DNA of 64,000 nt from Phycisphaerales bacterium (GCA_029260265.1 JAJDDO010000024.1:124001-188000), one strand, 5' to 3'. Counted from the first letter of the stretch, positions 51,251-60,220 are shown. The notes: generated by a model from the sequence alone, not told the origin. Numbers and translations: made by a program.

Positions 51251-52903
51251 ATGACAGACCAACGCCCAACAGATAAGCATCACCTCAGGCTTGCGCCGAT
51301 CGAGCCTGAGGAGTATGACGCGCTGGCGGATTTGTTCCTTGGCGATAGCCCGCTGGCCCCTGAGCCGAGCGGTGTGTACGCCGATCGTGAGATCGGGGTG
51401 GTGGTCGAGGACGAGATCTATGAAGATGATTCGTTTGTTGATCTGCCGTGCCCGCCCGAGCGTGCACGGCTGGAATGCGTCGAGCGGGCGAGCGAAGCGG
51501 AAGCGGCGGGCACGGCGCACGAGCCTGTGTTGAGCGGTGCTGATGAGCATGGGTGTGAGGCGGATGTGCAGATCATCGGGCGGATCGAGCCTGCGGAAGA
51601 GATTGAATGGGATGATGGTGAGGGCTTGAGTGAAGGCGTTGGGTTTGTGCCGTCGAGTGCGGAAGTTGAGGGCGCCAAACGCCCTGCGGTCGAGGTGGTT
51701 CTGTTGGGGCACCTGCCGGTTCGTGCGACGCTTTGGGTCCGCCAATATGCGTGCGCGGTGGCTCGTGAGCGGGGCGAGACGGTCGCGTTGATCCGTGCGG
51801 CGTCGGGATCGACGGCGGTGGATCTGATCACGGGGGATCGCCCGGTGGAGTCTCGCCCGGCGGTATCGATTGCACATGCGTTGGAGAAGGCGGCGTATCT
51901 TGCGGATCGTGTGATTGTGCGGGTTGATGAGGCGGCGGAGCCTGATCTGCTCGAGCGTGGTGAGATTGATCGGGTGACTATTTTGACCGGTGCGGACGAA
52001 ACCGCGGTGGTTGCGTCGTATCGGTTGATCAAGACGCTGACGGCTTCTTGGGAGTGGGATGACGAGGGTGTTGCGGATCTTCGGATGGCGGTGATGGGCG
52101 GGACCAATGAGCAATCTGCGGATGCGCGGGCGAAGCTGACGCGTGCGGTTGAGTCGTTCCTTGATCATCCGATCGAGATTGTTGTGAGCGCCGGGCGGAT
52201 TGATTCGACGGGGACGATGAATCTGTACCGTGATGATGTTGCGCATCCGGCGTCGCATATTCTGGACGGGTTGCTCGCGGGGGCAACACGGGGCAGGGCG
52301 GAGATGGAAGCCAAGAGGAGCGCTGATGATCGACCGGTTTCGCCGATGGAACTGCTCCGCGAAGATATTGATGCGCTCGAGACGCTCGACGCGCTCGCTC
52401 GGCGTGTGCGGAGCGAAACGCTGAGTGAGATGGTCGACGAGCCAGACATGGACGAGGAGTCAGAGCCTGTGAGTCGTCAGCAGACCGGTTCGGCAGGATC
52501 TGCGGCGGTCGAGTATCGCACGACGCGCAACACGCTGAGCGCGTTGATTGATGGGCTGGAGATGATTGAGGCGCGATGCCCAAGTGCGCCCGGTGTTGAG
52601 CTCGCGGCGGATCGGTCCGGGTGTGTGCATTTGGTGACGGATGATTGTTCGGCGGATGCGGTGACGAGGTTGATTGGTGCCCAGGCTTGGGTGCGTGATC
52701 ATCTTGCGTTGCTGTTGCGTGCGGAGCCGTTGTTGACGATGCCGGAGAGTGATCCGCGTGCGGCGAGCGAGCCGACGCTGCATGTGCTTGCCGAGCATCC
52801 GCGTGAGTTGATGGCGGTGTATCCGACGAGCGTGCGTGTGTATGCGATGGCCAGCGTGCGGGTAGGTTCGGTTGTTGCGCGTGTGGCAACGCCGATCAAC
52901 TAG
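51251..52903 (+). CDS. MinD/FlhG-like protein lacking the P-loop (degenerate ATPase fold)
   Basis: 550 residues. An acidic N-terminus of about 140 residues precedes a region (about 147-320) that follows the MinD fold strand by strand: VVLLGHLPVRATLWVRQYA stands where the Walker A loop should be, but lacks GKGGxGKT; then VIVRVDEAAEPD and TGADETAVVASYRLIK match the strand and helix that follow the ATPase switch, and LRMAVMGGTNEQS the next. A C-terminal region (about 390-550) contains a further mixed alpha/beta domain. It seems to be a catalytically dead relative of the adjacent ParA protein. GGAGG precedes the ATG. Confidence 0.6.
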   Translation: MTDQRPTDKHHLRLAPIEPEEYDALADLFLGDSPLAPEPSGVYADREIGVVVEDEIYEDDSFVDLPCPPERARLECVERASEAEAAGTAHEPVLSGADEHGCEADVQIIGRIEPAEEIEWDDGEGLSEGVGFVPSSAEVEGAKRPAVEVVLLGHLPVRATLWVRQYACAVARERGETVALIRAASGSTAVDLITGDRPVESRPAVSIAHALEKAAYLADRVIVRVDEAAEPDLLERGEIDRVTILTGADETAVVASYRLIKTLTASWEWDDEGVADLRMAVMGGTNEQSADARAKLTRAVESFLDHPIEIVVSAGRIDSTGTMNLYRDDVAHPASHILDGLLAGATRGRAEMEAKRSADDRPVSPMELLREDIDALETLDALARRVRSETLSEMVDEPDMDEESEPVSRQQTGSAGSAAVEYRTTRNTLSALIDGLEMIEARCPSAPGVELAADRSGCVHLVTDDCSADAVTRLIGAQAWVRDHLALLLRAEPLLTMPESDPRAASEPTLHVLAEHPRELMAVYPTSVRVYAMASVRVGSVVARVATPIN

Positions 52904-52927
52904 GCAGTGGAAGCGTTGTATTGATGA

Positions 52928-52955
52928 AAAAACCCGCAGTTTGATGCGGGTTTTT
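52928..52955. terminator. Bidirectional terminator between convergent genes
   Basis: AAAAACCCGCA pairs exactly with TGCGGGTTTTT around a six-base loop; the A run and T run give both strands a U tract. It serves the MinD-like gene and the coiled-coil gene. Confidence 0.93.
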
Positions 52956-52976
52956 CTCTAGGCATTGGAGAGTTGT

Positions 52977-54623
52977 TTATTCGGTATCGTTGTGTTCGAT
53001 GACCTGGTTTGTGCCTTCGAAAGAGATCGCGTCTATTGGCAGCTGCGGGGGGAGTGGGGTGTTGAAGGCGGGCGGTTCAGCGATTGGTGCACGGGCGGTG
53101 GGTATGCGGATGACTTGTTCTTTTTTGGCGGGCATGGGCTGGGTTGAGGGTTGATTGATGGTTGATTTGAGCTGTGCAACGGTTTCGGCGGCGGTTTCCA
53201 CGGGGGATGGTGCGGTAAAGGAGGGCGCATCGAAGCTGGTTTGCGAGCTTGGTGTGCTTGTGCGCAGTGGGGTGCCGAGTTGTTCGGCGCGGGTGATCAG
53301 TGAGCCGAGCCATACGCCGGCTTGTTCTACGCGTTGGGTGAGCTTGTGCAGTGAGCCGTCGAGCAGTGCTTGGAGTTGTCCGGTCTGGTTCTCGAGGCGA
53401 TCGGTTGCTCGTGCGGCGATGGCTGAGGAGGCGTTGATGGTTTCGCGGAGCGTGCTCTGCTCGGTTTGCAGGTGCCCGAGTTTGGTGGAGGCGAGTTCGA
53501 GCTTGTCTTCGAGGTCGGGGCCGATGTCGGCGATGCGTTCGGCGGCGGATTGGATGGGGCCGACGAGCGCGTCTTTTCGGTCTTCGAGGGTGTCGAGGTC
53601 ATCGGCGGCATCGATGAGCCACTTGCCGAACTCGGTGCGGGCGAACTCGGCTTGCCCGCGGAGGTTGTCGAGTTGGGCGAAGACGCGATCAATCGCGGCG
53701 GTCTGTGTCTCGGCGCGTTCGACCAATGATTCGACGCGTGCAAGCGGTGAGTCATCGAAGTTGGGGTTCGCCGGGTCGATCCCGAGTGTGCGCATCGCCT
53801 GCTCTGCGGCGTCGGTGAGCGGGGCGATTGATTGGGAGAGGTTTTCGATTCGTTCGTCGGTGAGCCTGGAGGCTTCTTCGACGCGATCGGCGAGCGAGGC
53901 GCCTACGGCGTTGGCGCGGGCGAGTGATTTCTCGAAGGTCTGCTCGAGCACGGCTTTGTTGACGGCGCTGTGCTGGTCGATGTCGTTGATTGACTTGCCG
54001 GCTTGCAGGACGGCTTGGGCGATGCGTTCCTCGATCGAGCCGAGGTGTGATTCTGCTTCGGCGACGACCTGGTTGAGTTTTTCGGATTCGGTGATTGTTC
54101 TCGATGCGGCGCGCTCGGCGCGTTGCTCGGCGTCATTTGCACGCTGCTCTGCGTCGGCGAGCATCGCGGAGATCTTGGTTTCGGCGGCTTTCATCCGGTC
54201 ATTGATCACGGCGTCGATCTTGGCGGTGAGCGATTGGGCGTCGGGCAGGCTCTGGCGGACTTTATCGAGGAGTTGATCGGTGCGGTCGGCGCGTTCGTCG
54301 ATCATCCGCAGCATCCGGACGCCTGCTTGCAGGCGGGTGGAGAGGACCTGCTCGGATTCGGTGGTTCGTTTGATCATTTGCTCGGCGTCGGAGCAGTAGT
54401 CTTCGAGTGTTCTTGATTCGCTCGATGCCTGGGCGATGATTGATTTGAGCATATCGGCGTAGCGCCCGAATGCGCCGGCATCGAGCACGCGTGGGGAGAG
54501 GAACATCTCATCAGCGTTGGGGATGCTCGGGCTTGGGCGGTGTTCGAGGATCGAGCCGTCGGGTGTGATGGGCTTGGAGAACGCATTTGTGGCGGATGTG
54601 GTGTCGGTCTGTGGGTTGCCCAT
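52977..54623 (-). CDS. Long coiled-coil protein, unknown function
   Basis: 548 residues, almost all amphipathic helix: heptads from about residue 55 to 430, with AEQRANDAEQRAERAA in the middle and DRVEEASRLTDERIENLSQ later. The N-terminus (FLSPRVLDAGAFGRYADML) and the Pro/Thr/Ser-rich tail (about 450-548) are likely disordered. No membrane segment. AAGGAG precedes the ATG. It is convergent with the MinD-like gene; long coiled coils often partner ParA/MinD proteins as adaptors or scaffolds, so functional linkage is possible but unproven. Confidence 0.75.
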   Translation of the reverse strand: MGNPQTDTTSATNAFSKPITPDGSILEHRPSPSIPNADEMFLSPRVLDAGAFGRYADMLKSIIAQASSESRTLEDYCSDAEQMIKRTTESEQVLSTRLQAGVRMLRMIDERADRTDQLLDKVRQSLPDAQSLTAKIDAVINDRMKAAETKISAMLADAEQRANDAEQRAERAASRTITESEKLNQVVAEAESHLGSIEERIAQAVLQAGKSINDIDQHSAVNKAVLEQTFEKSLARANAVGASLADRVEEASRLTDERIENLSQSIAPLTDAAEQAMRTLGIDPANPNFDDSPLARVESLVERAETQTAAIDRVFAQLDNLRGQAEFARTEFGKWLIDAADDLDTLEDRKDALVGPIQSAAERIADIGPDLEDKLELASTKLGHLQTEQSTLRETINASSAIAARATDRLENQTGQLQALLDGSLHKLTQRVEQAGVWLGSLITRAEQLGTPLRTSTPSSQTSFDAPSFTAPSPVETAAETVAQLKSTINQPSTQPMPAKKEQVIRIPTARAPIAEPPAFNTPLPPQLPIDAISFEGTNQVIEHNDTE

Positions 54624-54756
54624 ATCGTGCTCCTTGGTCGAGTGCCTTGGCTCGTTGCCATTGGCGGGGATTTGTTGGATCCCTGTAATGATGCGTTATC
54701 GGGCGAATCATGTGTTGTGCTGCAGATTCTGCCGGTTTTTTGATCGTCGGTGCGGA

Positions 54757-54762
54757 TAGACT
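54757..54762 (+). promoter_or_regulatory. -10 box of a probable leaderless promoter (pseudouridine synthase)
   Basis: TAGACT ends five bases before a GTG at 54768, and no ribosome-binding site is seen. An upstream in-frame GTG at 54750 would place the box inside the gene. Confidence 0.5.
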
Positions 54763-54767
54763 CACCG

Positions 54768-55790
54768 GTGCCAAGAAAACCGAACAATCCAGAGAATCTC
54801 CGCGACAATACCCGTGGTGTTCGCCTTCAGCGTGCGATGGCCGATGCGGGTGTCGCTTCACGGCGTGCTTGTGAGCAGCTTATCGAAGATGGGCAGGTGA
54901 CGGTCAATGGGAAGATGGTCACCGATCTGCCGGCGTGGGTTGACCCTGAGCAGGACCGGATCGTGGTCGAGGGCAAGGTTGTGCCTATGCCCGAGCGGAA
55001 GATTTATGTCATGCTCAACAAACCGGCCCGCACGCTGAGCAGCGCCAAGGACGAGCCGGGGGCGGATCGCAAGACGGTTGTGGAGTTGGTTGATCATCCG
55101 GCTGCGTCTCGGTTGTTTCCTGTTGGAAGGCTCGATTACGACACGGTGGGGTTGATTTTGCTCACCAATGATGGCGAGATTGCCAACCGGTTGACCCATC
55201 CGCGGTATGGCGTGCCGAAGACTTACCGGGTGACGGTCAAGGGGGCGTTGGATGAAGACGCTGCGGCGGAGCTCGAGCGTGGGATTTTTCTGGCTCAGCG
55301 GCAGGCGGGGAAAACGATTGGCGGGTCTCGCACGGCGCATGTCGAGCTCGAGCTCATTGCGCGTGAAACGGGCAAGAGTGTGATTGAGCTCACTCTTCGC
55401 GAGGGGCGGAATCGGCAGGTTCGGCGGATGCTGGCTGCGGTTGGGTACCCTGTGCAGAAGCTTGAGCGCGTGGGGATGGGCCCGGTGCAGCTTAAGGGGC
55501 TTGCGCGGGGTGAGTGGCGTGAGTTGACCCGGCATGAGATCCAGGATCTCAAGCGTTCGGTTGGATCATCCGATTCTGGGGGTTCGAAGGATGACTCGAA
55601 ATCCAAAAAACAGCGATCCGGGCAGTCCAAAACGCCGAAGGCTGCTTATGTCTCGCCGGCTGCTGCGGCGGCCCCGAAGGCGGGCATCCGCAATCGAACG
55701 ATGAAGAATGCCATTAACATGGCGAGGATCAAGCCCAAGCCCAAACTCGAGGGGCGTCCATCCAAAGAGGATGACGGGCGAGGAAGATAA
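54768..55790 (+). CDS. rRNA pseudouridine synthase, RsuA/RluB family
   Basis: 340 residues. An S4 RNA-binding domain (about 15-65; RLQRAMADAGVASRRACEQL) precedes the pseudouridine synthase core with catalytic Asp in GRLDYDTVG and partner motifs LTHPRYGVPKTYRV and REGRNRQVRRML. RluB, RluE/F and RsuA share these motifs, so the modified position is not fixed; RluB is likeliest by length. A basic, low-complexity tail of about 80 residues is extra. The GTG start at 54768 rests on the leaderless-type promoter. YihY-type gene follows after six bases. Confidence 0.88.
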   Translation: MPRKPNNPENLRDNTRGVRLQRAMADAGVASRRACEQLIEDGQVTVNGKMVTDLPAWVDPEQDRIVVEGKVVPMPERKIYVMLNKPARTLSSAKDEPGADRKTVVELVDHPAASRLFPVGRLDYDTVGLILLTNDGEIANRLTHPRYGVPKTYRVTVKGALDEDAAAELERGIFLAQRQAGKTIGGSRTAHVELELIARETGKSVIELTLREGRNRQVRRMLAAVGYPVQKLERVGMGPVQLKGLARGEWRELTRHEIQDLKRSVGSSDSGGSKDDSKSKKQRSGQSKTPKAAYVSPAAAAAPKAGIRNRTMKNAINMARIKPKPKLEGRPSKEDDGRGR

Positions 55791-55796
55791 ACTGCC

Positions 55797-57248
55797 GTGC
55801 CCAATGATGACCCTCATGCTGCGGAATTCTCTCAGACGCCTGAGCCCAAGCCCGAATCGCGGGCGGAGGAAGCGCGTCAGCTCTTGGTCGTGATGCGGCT
55901 GGGTGTGCTTGGGTTGTATCGTTCGCAGATCCCGCGGATGAGTGCGGCGTTGGCGTACCGGACACTTTTTAGCATGATCCCGGTCATGGTGATCGCGTTG
56001 CTGATTTTTAGCTCGTTTGTTTCTGAAGATCAGATCGATTCGGGTGTGCGCCGGGTCATGGACTTTGCGGGGATCACCCAGATCAATGTCCAGGGGACCG
56101 GCGATATTGGCATGGATCAGGTGCTCGATCCCGGAACTGGAATCGGCGAAGATGGTGAGTTGGGTGGGGGAGTTGATCAGGAGCAGGGCAGCGAGCTTGA
56201 GACGATTATTACTGATCTGATCACGCGGGTGAATAGTTCGATCAAGCATGTGCCTGCGGGATGGATCGCGGTGATGAGTGTGGCGTTGCTGATTTATGCG
56301 GCGTTGTCGATGTTGATCGAGATGGAGCGTTCGTTTAATCAGGTCTGCGGGGCGCCGCAGGGGCGGGGATGGCTGAAGCGGTTGATTCTGTATTGGACGG
56401 TGCTGACGCTTGGCACGCTGATGCTTGCGGCGACCTTCTTTGTTGGTGATTCTCTGGCGCGTTGGATCATCGGGCGGGCGGGTGCGGATTCGGTGATCGG
56501 GGCGGTCTTTGCTGGGTATGGGGTGAGTGTGCTGATCACCACGGCGTTGCTGGTTGTGGTGTATATGACTATCCCGAATGTGCGGGTGAAGTTTCGGGCG
56601 GCGTTGGCGGGGGCGTTTGTTGCTGCGGTGCTGTGGGAGCTTGGCAAGTGGGGGTTCACGGCGTATGTGCGGTCGAGCACGGGGTATACGAAGTTTTATG
56701 GATCGCTGGCGTTGTTGCCGTTGTTCTTGCTTTGGATTTATCTGACCTGGATCGTGGTTCTGCTGGGGATGCAGGCGACGCATGCGTTGCAGCATTTTTC
56801 GCGGCTCGTGGATGCGGGGCTCAGGTCGTTGAGTGAAGAGAAGCTCAGCGTCGGGTTTGTCGATCCGCTGATCGGGTTATCCGCGGCGAGGGTGGTGTGT
56901 GATCTGTTCGAACGGGGCAGGACCGCGACGCCTACCGAGGTTGGCGAGGCACTGGGGATTGATGCTTCGGTCGCTCAGCGGGTGCTCAATGTGCTTGGTG
57001 AGGCGGGGGTGCTGCGTGAGGTCATTGAGGGCGATGATGCGGCGGGGTGGTCGCCCTCCAGGCCGGCGGACAAGCTTGGGCTGGGTGATATCCTGCGTGC
57101 GATGTATCGGCTCGATGGGTTCCGTAAGGGGTCCGGGGGGCGGATGATTACCGAGGATATCCGAATGGCAACGATGCAAGCGGTTGAGAACAAGGTGGTT
57201 GCAGACCTTGAGCCGCGTGGAGTCAAGCCGCGGGCTGTCGAGGATTGA
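55797..57248 (+). CDS. YihY/BrkB-family inner-membrane protein with C-terminal winged-helix-like domain
   Basis: 483 residues. Six spans are separated by the family's signatures RMSAALAYRTLFSMIPVMV, WIAVMSVALLIYAALSMLIEME and the YGSLALLPLFLLWIYLTWIVVLLG segment. The C-terminal region (about 365-440; TPTEVGEALGIDASVAQRVLNVL) resembles a winged helix, seen in some longer YihY proteins. The function is unsettled. It starts with GTG; GAGGAAG lies about ten bases upstream. The loop with DPGTGIGEDGELGGGVDQEQGS is longer than usual. Confidence 0.88.
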   Translation: MPNDDPHAAEFSQTPEPKPESRAEEARQLLVVMRLGVLGLYRSQIPRMSAALAYRTLFSMIPVMVIALLIFSSFVSEDQIDSGVRRVMDFAGITQINVQGTGDIGMDQVLDPGTGIGEDGELGGGVDQEQGSELETIITDLITRVNSSIKHVPAGWIAVMSVALLIYAALSMLIEMERSFNQVCGAPQGRGWLKRLILYWTVLTLGTLMLAATFFVGDSLARWIIGRAGADSVIGAVFAGYGVSVLITTALLVVVYMTIPNVRVKFRAALAGAFVAAVLWELGKWGFTAYVRSSTGYTKFYGSLALLPLFLLWIYLTWIVVLLGMQATHALQHFSRLVDAGLRSLSEEKLSVGFVDPLIGLSAARVVCDLFERGRTATPTEVGEALGIDASVAQRVLNVLGEAGVLREVIEGDDAAGWSPSRPADKLGLGDILRAMYRLDGFRKGSGGRMITEDIRMATMQAVENKVVADLEPRGVKPRAVED

Positions 57249-57307
57249 GCCCGGAAAAGCGGGCTGAAACGGGGAATCTGGCGGGTGTGCGCCTAAACTC
57301 TCTGCCC

Positions 57308-57784
57308 ATGCAAGTTTATCAGATGACCGAGTTTTCTATTTACCTTCAACAACGCCCGGGTGAGTTGGCGGGTGTGCTTGATGCGGCGACGGCGGCGGGG
57401 GTTGAGATTTTCTCGATTTCAACGACCGAGCACCTCGATCGAGGATGTGTGCGTGTGCTTGGACGCCCGGAGGAGGCGTTGAGGCAGGTGTGTGAATCGC
57501 TGGTCGATGCGGGGATCGGCCCTGTCGTGGAGGCTCCGGTGGTGGCGGTTTCTGTGACCGATCGTCCTGGGGTGGTGCGTGACCTCGCGGTGCTGATGGC
57601 GGACAATCGCGTGAATGTGCGGTACTGCTACCTTGCGCCGGGCGATCAGGAGTATCCAAACGCGATGTGCGTGTTCCGCTTTGATGAGCACGATCGGGCG
57701 ATGGAGGTGATCCGCAATGCGGATATCCCCGAGGCGAATCTGGGTGAGACGCAGGAAGAGGTCGGCGGGGAATCGGCGGCCTGA
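57308..57784 (+). CDS. Tandem ACT-domain protein
   Basis: 158 residues with two ACT domains (about 5-72 and 75-145): FSIYLQQRPGELAGVLDAAT and VVAVSVTDRPGVVRDLAVLM both show the glycine-bearing turn that binds amino acids or other ligands. It is a stand-alone sensor with unknown ligand. The start at 57308 follows a TAAACT box by eight bases and lacks a ribosome-binding site, so it may be leaderless. It precedes nuoB on the same strand. Confidence 0.87.
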   Translation: MQVYQMTEFSIYLQQRPGELAGVLDAATAAGVEIFSISTTEHLDRGCVRVLGRPEEALRQVCESLVDAGIGPVVEAPVVAVSVTDRPGVVRDLAVLMADNRVNVRYCYLAPGDQEYPNAMCVFRFDEHDRAMEVIRNADIPEANLGETQEEVGGESAA

Positions 57785-57850
57785 ACCCTCGGCGATCGCT
57801 GCGTGTATACTTGATTCGACCTGTATGTTGGACCCAATGGAGATGCATCA

Positions 57851-58420
57851 ATGGGAATCGAGACTGCAATCGCTGGTGACATGATTCTGACGACGCAGCT
57901 GCGTCGGGTGGTGAACTGGGCCCGGCGTTCGAGCATGTGGCCCATGCCGTTCGCGACGGCGTGCTGTGGGATCGAGCTTATGGCGACCGCGTCATCGCGT
58001 TACGATGTTGCTCGATTCGGGATGGAGCGGATGAGTTTTTCGCCTCGCCAGGCGGATCTGATGATTGTTGCCGGGCGGATTGGTGTGAAGATGCTGCCGG
58101 TGCTTCAGCGGACTTATGAGCAGATGACCGAGCCGAAATGGGTGATCTCGATGGGGGCGTGCGCTTCGACGGGGGGGATCTTTGATACCTATGCGACGGT
58201 GCAGGGGTGTGACCAGTTCATTCCGGTCGATGTGTATGTGCCCGGGTGCCCGCCTCGACCAGAGATGTTGTTCGAGGGGATCATGGCGATTCAGCGGCAT
58301 ATTGACGAGGAGGGGATGCCTCCTATGAGTGGGGGCAAGCGTGCACCGCTCGGGATTACGGTCGCGGCAAAGCATGCGGTGAAAGCTCAGCCTGTGAGCC
58401 TTGGGCTGGGCGTGAGTTGA
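57851..58420 (+). CDS. nuoB: NADH-quinone oxidoreductase subunit B
   Basis: 189 residues. Holds the terminal N2 iron-sulfur cluster that passes electrons to quinone in complex I. The four cluster cysteines are present: the CC pair in ATACCGIE, Cys in MGACASTGG and Cys in PGCPPRP. TGGAGA precedes the ATG and TATACT about 45 bases upstream is a likely -10 box. No other complex I gene lies within the window: the next genes are dockerin proteins on the other strand. Separate nuoB genes occur in some bacteria. Confidence 0.95.
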   Translation: MGIETAIAGDMILTTQLRRVVNWARRSSMWPMPFATACCGIELMATASSRYDVARFGMERMSFSPRQADLMIVAGRIGVKMLPVLQRTYEQMTEPKWVISMGACASTGGIFDTYATVQGCDQFIPVDVYVPGCPPRPEMLFEGIMAIQRHIDEEGMPPMSGGKRAPLGITVAAKHAVKAQPVSLGLGVS

Positions 58421-58459
58421 TCTGACAAGCCATCGTGCGTACCAGGTCGTGGAACTGGC

Positions 58460-58488
58460 AACACTCTCATTCATTGATTGAGGGTGTT
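58460..58488 (+). terminator. Candidate terminator after nuoB
   Basis: AACACTCTCA and TGAGGGTGTT form a ten-position stem with one T-G wobble around a nine-base loop, followed by ATTT only. It lies just inside the convergent dockerin gene's 3' end. Confidence 0.5.
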
Positions 58489-60220
58489 ATTTGCACCCGG
58501 CGTTGAACTCATCGAGGTAGGCGAAAAGGTCTTGGAGGTTGAAGATGCCATCGTTGGTGAAGTCCGCGATCGGATCTGAAGCATTGAAGGCATCGAGGTA
58601 GGCGAAGAGATCTTGCAGGTTGAGCACGCCGTCATCGTTGAACTCGGCGATGCAGTCTGCGGTGCTCTGGAGCTCAAACGCGCCCATGTCAACGATTGCC
58701 GGGGTTCCTGGTCCGGTGTCTACGGTGCCGGGATCGTCGAAGAACCGTTGGTGCCCGTCGAGATCTGTTGTGAGGGTGGAGACAACGAGGGCGTTGTTTC
58801 CAGCGTCGACAGCCGGGGAACCCGAGAGCAGGCGGAAGTCGGCGTTGTCTGGATCAACAAAGAGCGGATTTTCTTCGTTGCTTCCTGGGAATGAGTTTGG
58901 GTTTGGCGGGTCTTCTCCGACCTGTGCGGTCAGCAGCCCTTGGATGCAGCTGTACTCGACGACATCGAGGCCCTCGTATTGCATCCTTGAAACTGGCAAG
59001 GGGTCTTCGCCGCAGCATGGCTGGGGGGAGGTGTTTCCCCATAGCACGGAGTTTCGCAGTGATCCCTGTGCGACGATCCCTGCGCCGGACTTTGCTGCGG
59101 TGTTGTATGCGACGGTGACCTGGTCAACTTGTGCGTCGGCGAAGGCGTTGACGAAGACTGCGCCGCCGATGCCGCTCGTGATATCGGGGACATCGCTGGG
59201 GCAATCGAAGCCGCCGCATGTCGATGCGCCGACGGCGCGGTTTCCTGAGAAGAGGCATTGGGTAATCTGGATATCTCCGGCGCTGTAGATGCCCGCGCCG
59301 AGATTCGAGTAGTTGTTCGTGAATGAGCAGTTTTCGATGAGCACGCCATCACCGAGCGATGCGATGGCGCCGCCAACGACCGCGTTTCCGAAGGTGTTGT
59401 TGTGCCAGCCGTAGTTGGATTCGAAGGAAGAATCGAAGACACTGAGTATGACCTTTTTGTTTGTAAATATGGCCCCGCCGTTCCCGGTTGCGAAGTGCCC
59501 TTGGCGTACGGAGTTGAATGAGAAATCTGAATCCGACACGGTGAGCGTTTGCGGTGGGCTGCCTTGGGTGACGGTGGAGTAGATCGCCCCGCCCTCGCCT
59601 GAGCGTGCGGAGCGGTTGCCTAAGAAGACGCATCTGGCGAACTCTGGGCTTCCATCTTGGATGTAGACTCCTGAGCCGATTCTCGCGGAGTTGTTTGTGA
59701 TGATGCAATCGAGAACGGTGGGGCTTGCGTTGATGAGCATCAGCCCGCCGCCCGCGCCGCCGACCCCGCCTATGCCCGAGTCTCCCCCGGTGCCGTCTGA
59801 GATTGTGAATCCGTCGATGATGGTGCTTGGACCCACCCCTTCGGCTTCGATGACATGCAGGACCTCGGTGGATAATCCAGCGCTGAGCGTGGTGACATTG
59901 GTCGCGGGGTCGCGTTGGGACCGGTCGGTTTCCGTTCCAGAAAAGCCGCCGTAGATTCCGATGCCGTCTTTGAGCAAGTATCCTGAGTCAGCGCTACCGG
60001 CAGCCGCGATGGTGGGCTGGTGCAATCCTTGGCGGACCCAGATCTCATCACCTGCCTTTGCGAACTCGATGGCTTCTTGAAGATCGGCGAATGCGGTTGA
60101 CCAATCGAGCCCGTCGCCATTGATAGGTCCGTTTGGATCGACGAGCCAGACATCCGCGTATGCTGCGGTGCATGCGAAGAATCCGATCGCGAGGACTGAA
60201 GATTGTATGGTGCGTTTCAT
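58487..60220 (-). CDS. Secreted beta-helix protein with GC-type dockerin
   Basis: 577 residues with a signal peptide (SSVLAIGFFACTAAYA). WLVDPNGPINGDGLDWSTAFADLQ begins a right-handed parallel beta-helix (about 22-500) with many glycine and asparagine turns (GGAIYSTVTQGSPPQ, NNSARIGSGVYIQD), the type seen in polysaccharide lyases and adhesins; catalytic residues cannot be named. The C-terminal 60 residues are two dockerin loops, FNDDGVLNLQD and FTNDGIFNLQD, ending in cysteine. The dockerin-coding 109 bases are identical to those in the next gene. It is the last gene of the minus-strand set. Confidence 0.85.
   Translation of the reverse strand: MKRTIQSSVLAIGFFACTAAYADVWLVDPNGPINGDGLDWSTAFADLQEAIEFAKAGDEIWVRQGLHQPTIAAAGSADSGYLLKDGIGIYGGFSGTETDRSQRDPATNVTTLSAGLSTEVLHVIEAEGVGPSTIIDGFTISDGTGGDSGIGGVGGAGGGLMLINASPTVLDCIITNNSARIGSGVYIQDGSPEFARCVFLGNRSARSGEGGAIYSTVTQGSPPQTLTVSDSDFSFNSVRQGHFATGNGGAIFTNKKVILSVFDSSFESNYGWHNNTFGNAVVGGAIASLGDGVLIENCSFTNNYSNLGAGIYSAGDIQITQCLFSGNRAVGASTCGGFDCPSDVPDITSGIGGAVFVNAFADAQVDQVTVAYNTAAKSGAGIVAQGSLRNSVLWGNTSPQPCCGEDPLPVSRMQYEGLDVVEYSCIQGLLTAQVGEDPPNPNSFPGSNEENPLFVDPDNADFRLLSGSPAVDAGNNALVVSTLTTDLDGHQRFFDDPGTVDTGPGTPAIVDMGAFELQSTADCIAEFNDDGVLNLQDLFAYLDAFNASDPIADFTNDGIFNLQDLFAYLDEFNAGCK
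58500..58608. repeat. 109-base identical repeat, copy 1 (dockerin coding)
   Basis: Identical to 60301-60409, base for base, encoding the end of the first and the whole second dockerin loop of the beta-helix protein on the minus strand. Sequence diverges immediately outside on both sides. Confidence 0.9.

Noticed and set aside
53155..54276. Plus-strand frame of 373 codons over the coiled-coil gene
   Set aside because: Serine-rich shadow of heptad codons; the minus frame has a good ribosome-binding site and heptads.
55566..56795. Minus-strand frame of 409 codons over the pseudouridine synthase and YihY genes
   Set aside because: Very Arg/His-rich and crosses two clear genes.
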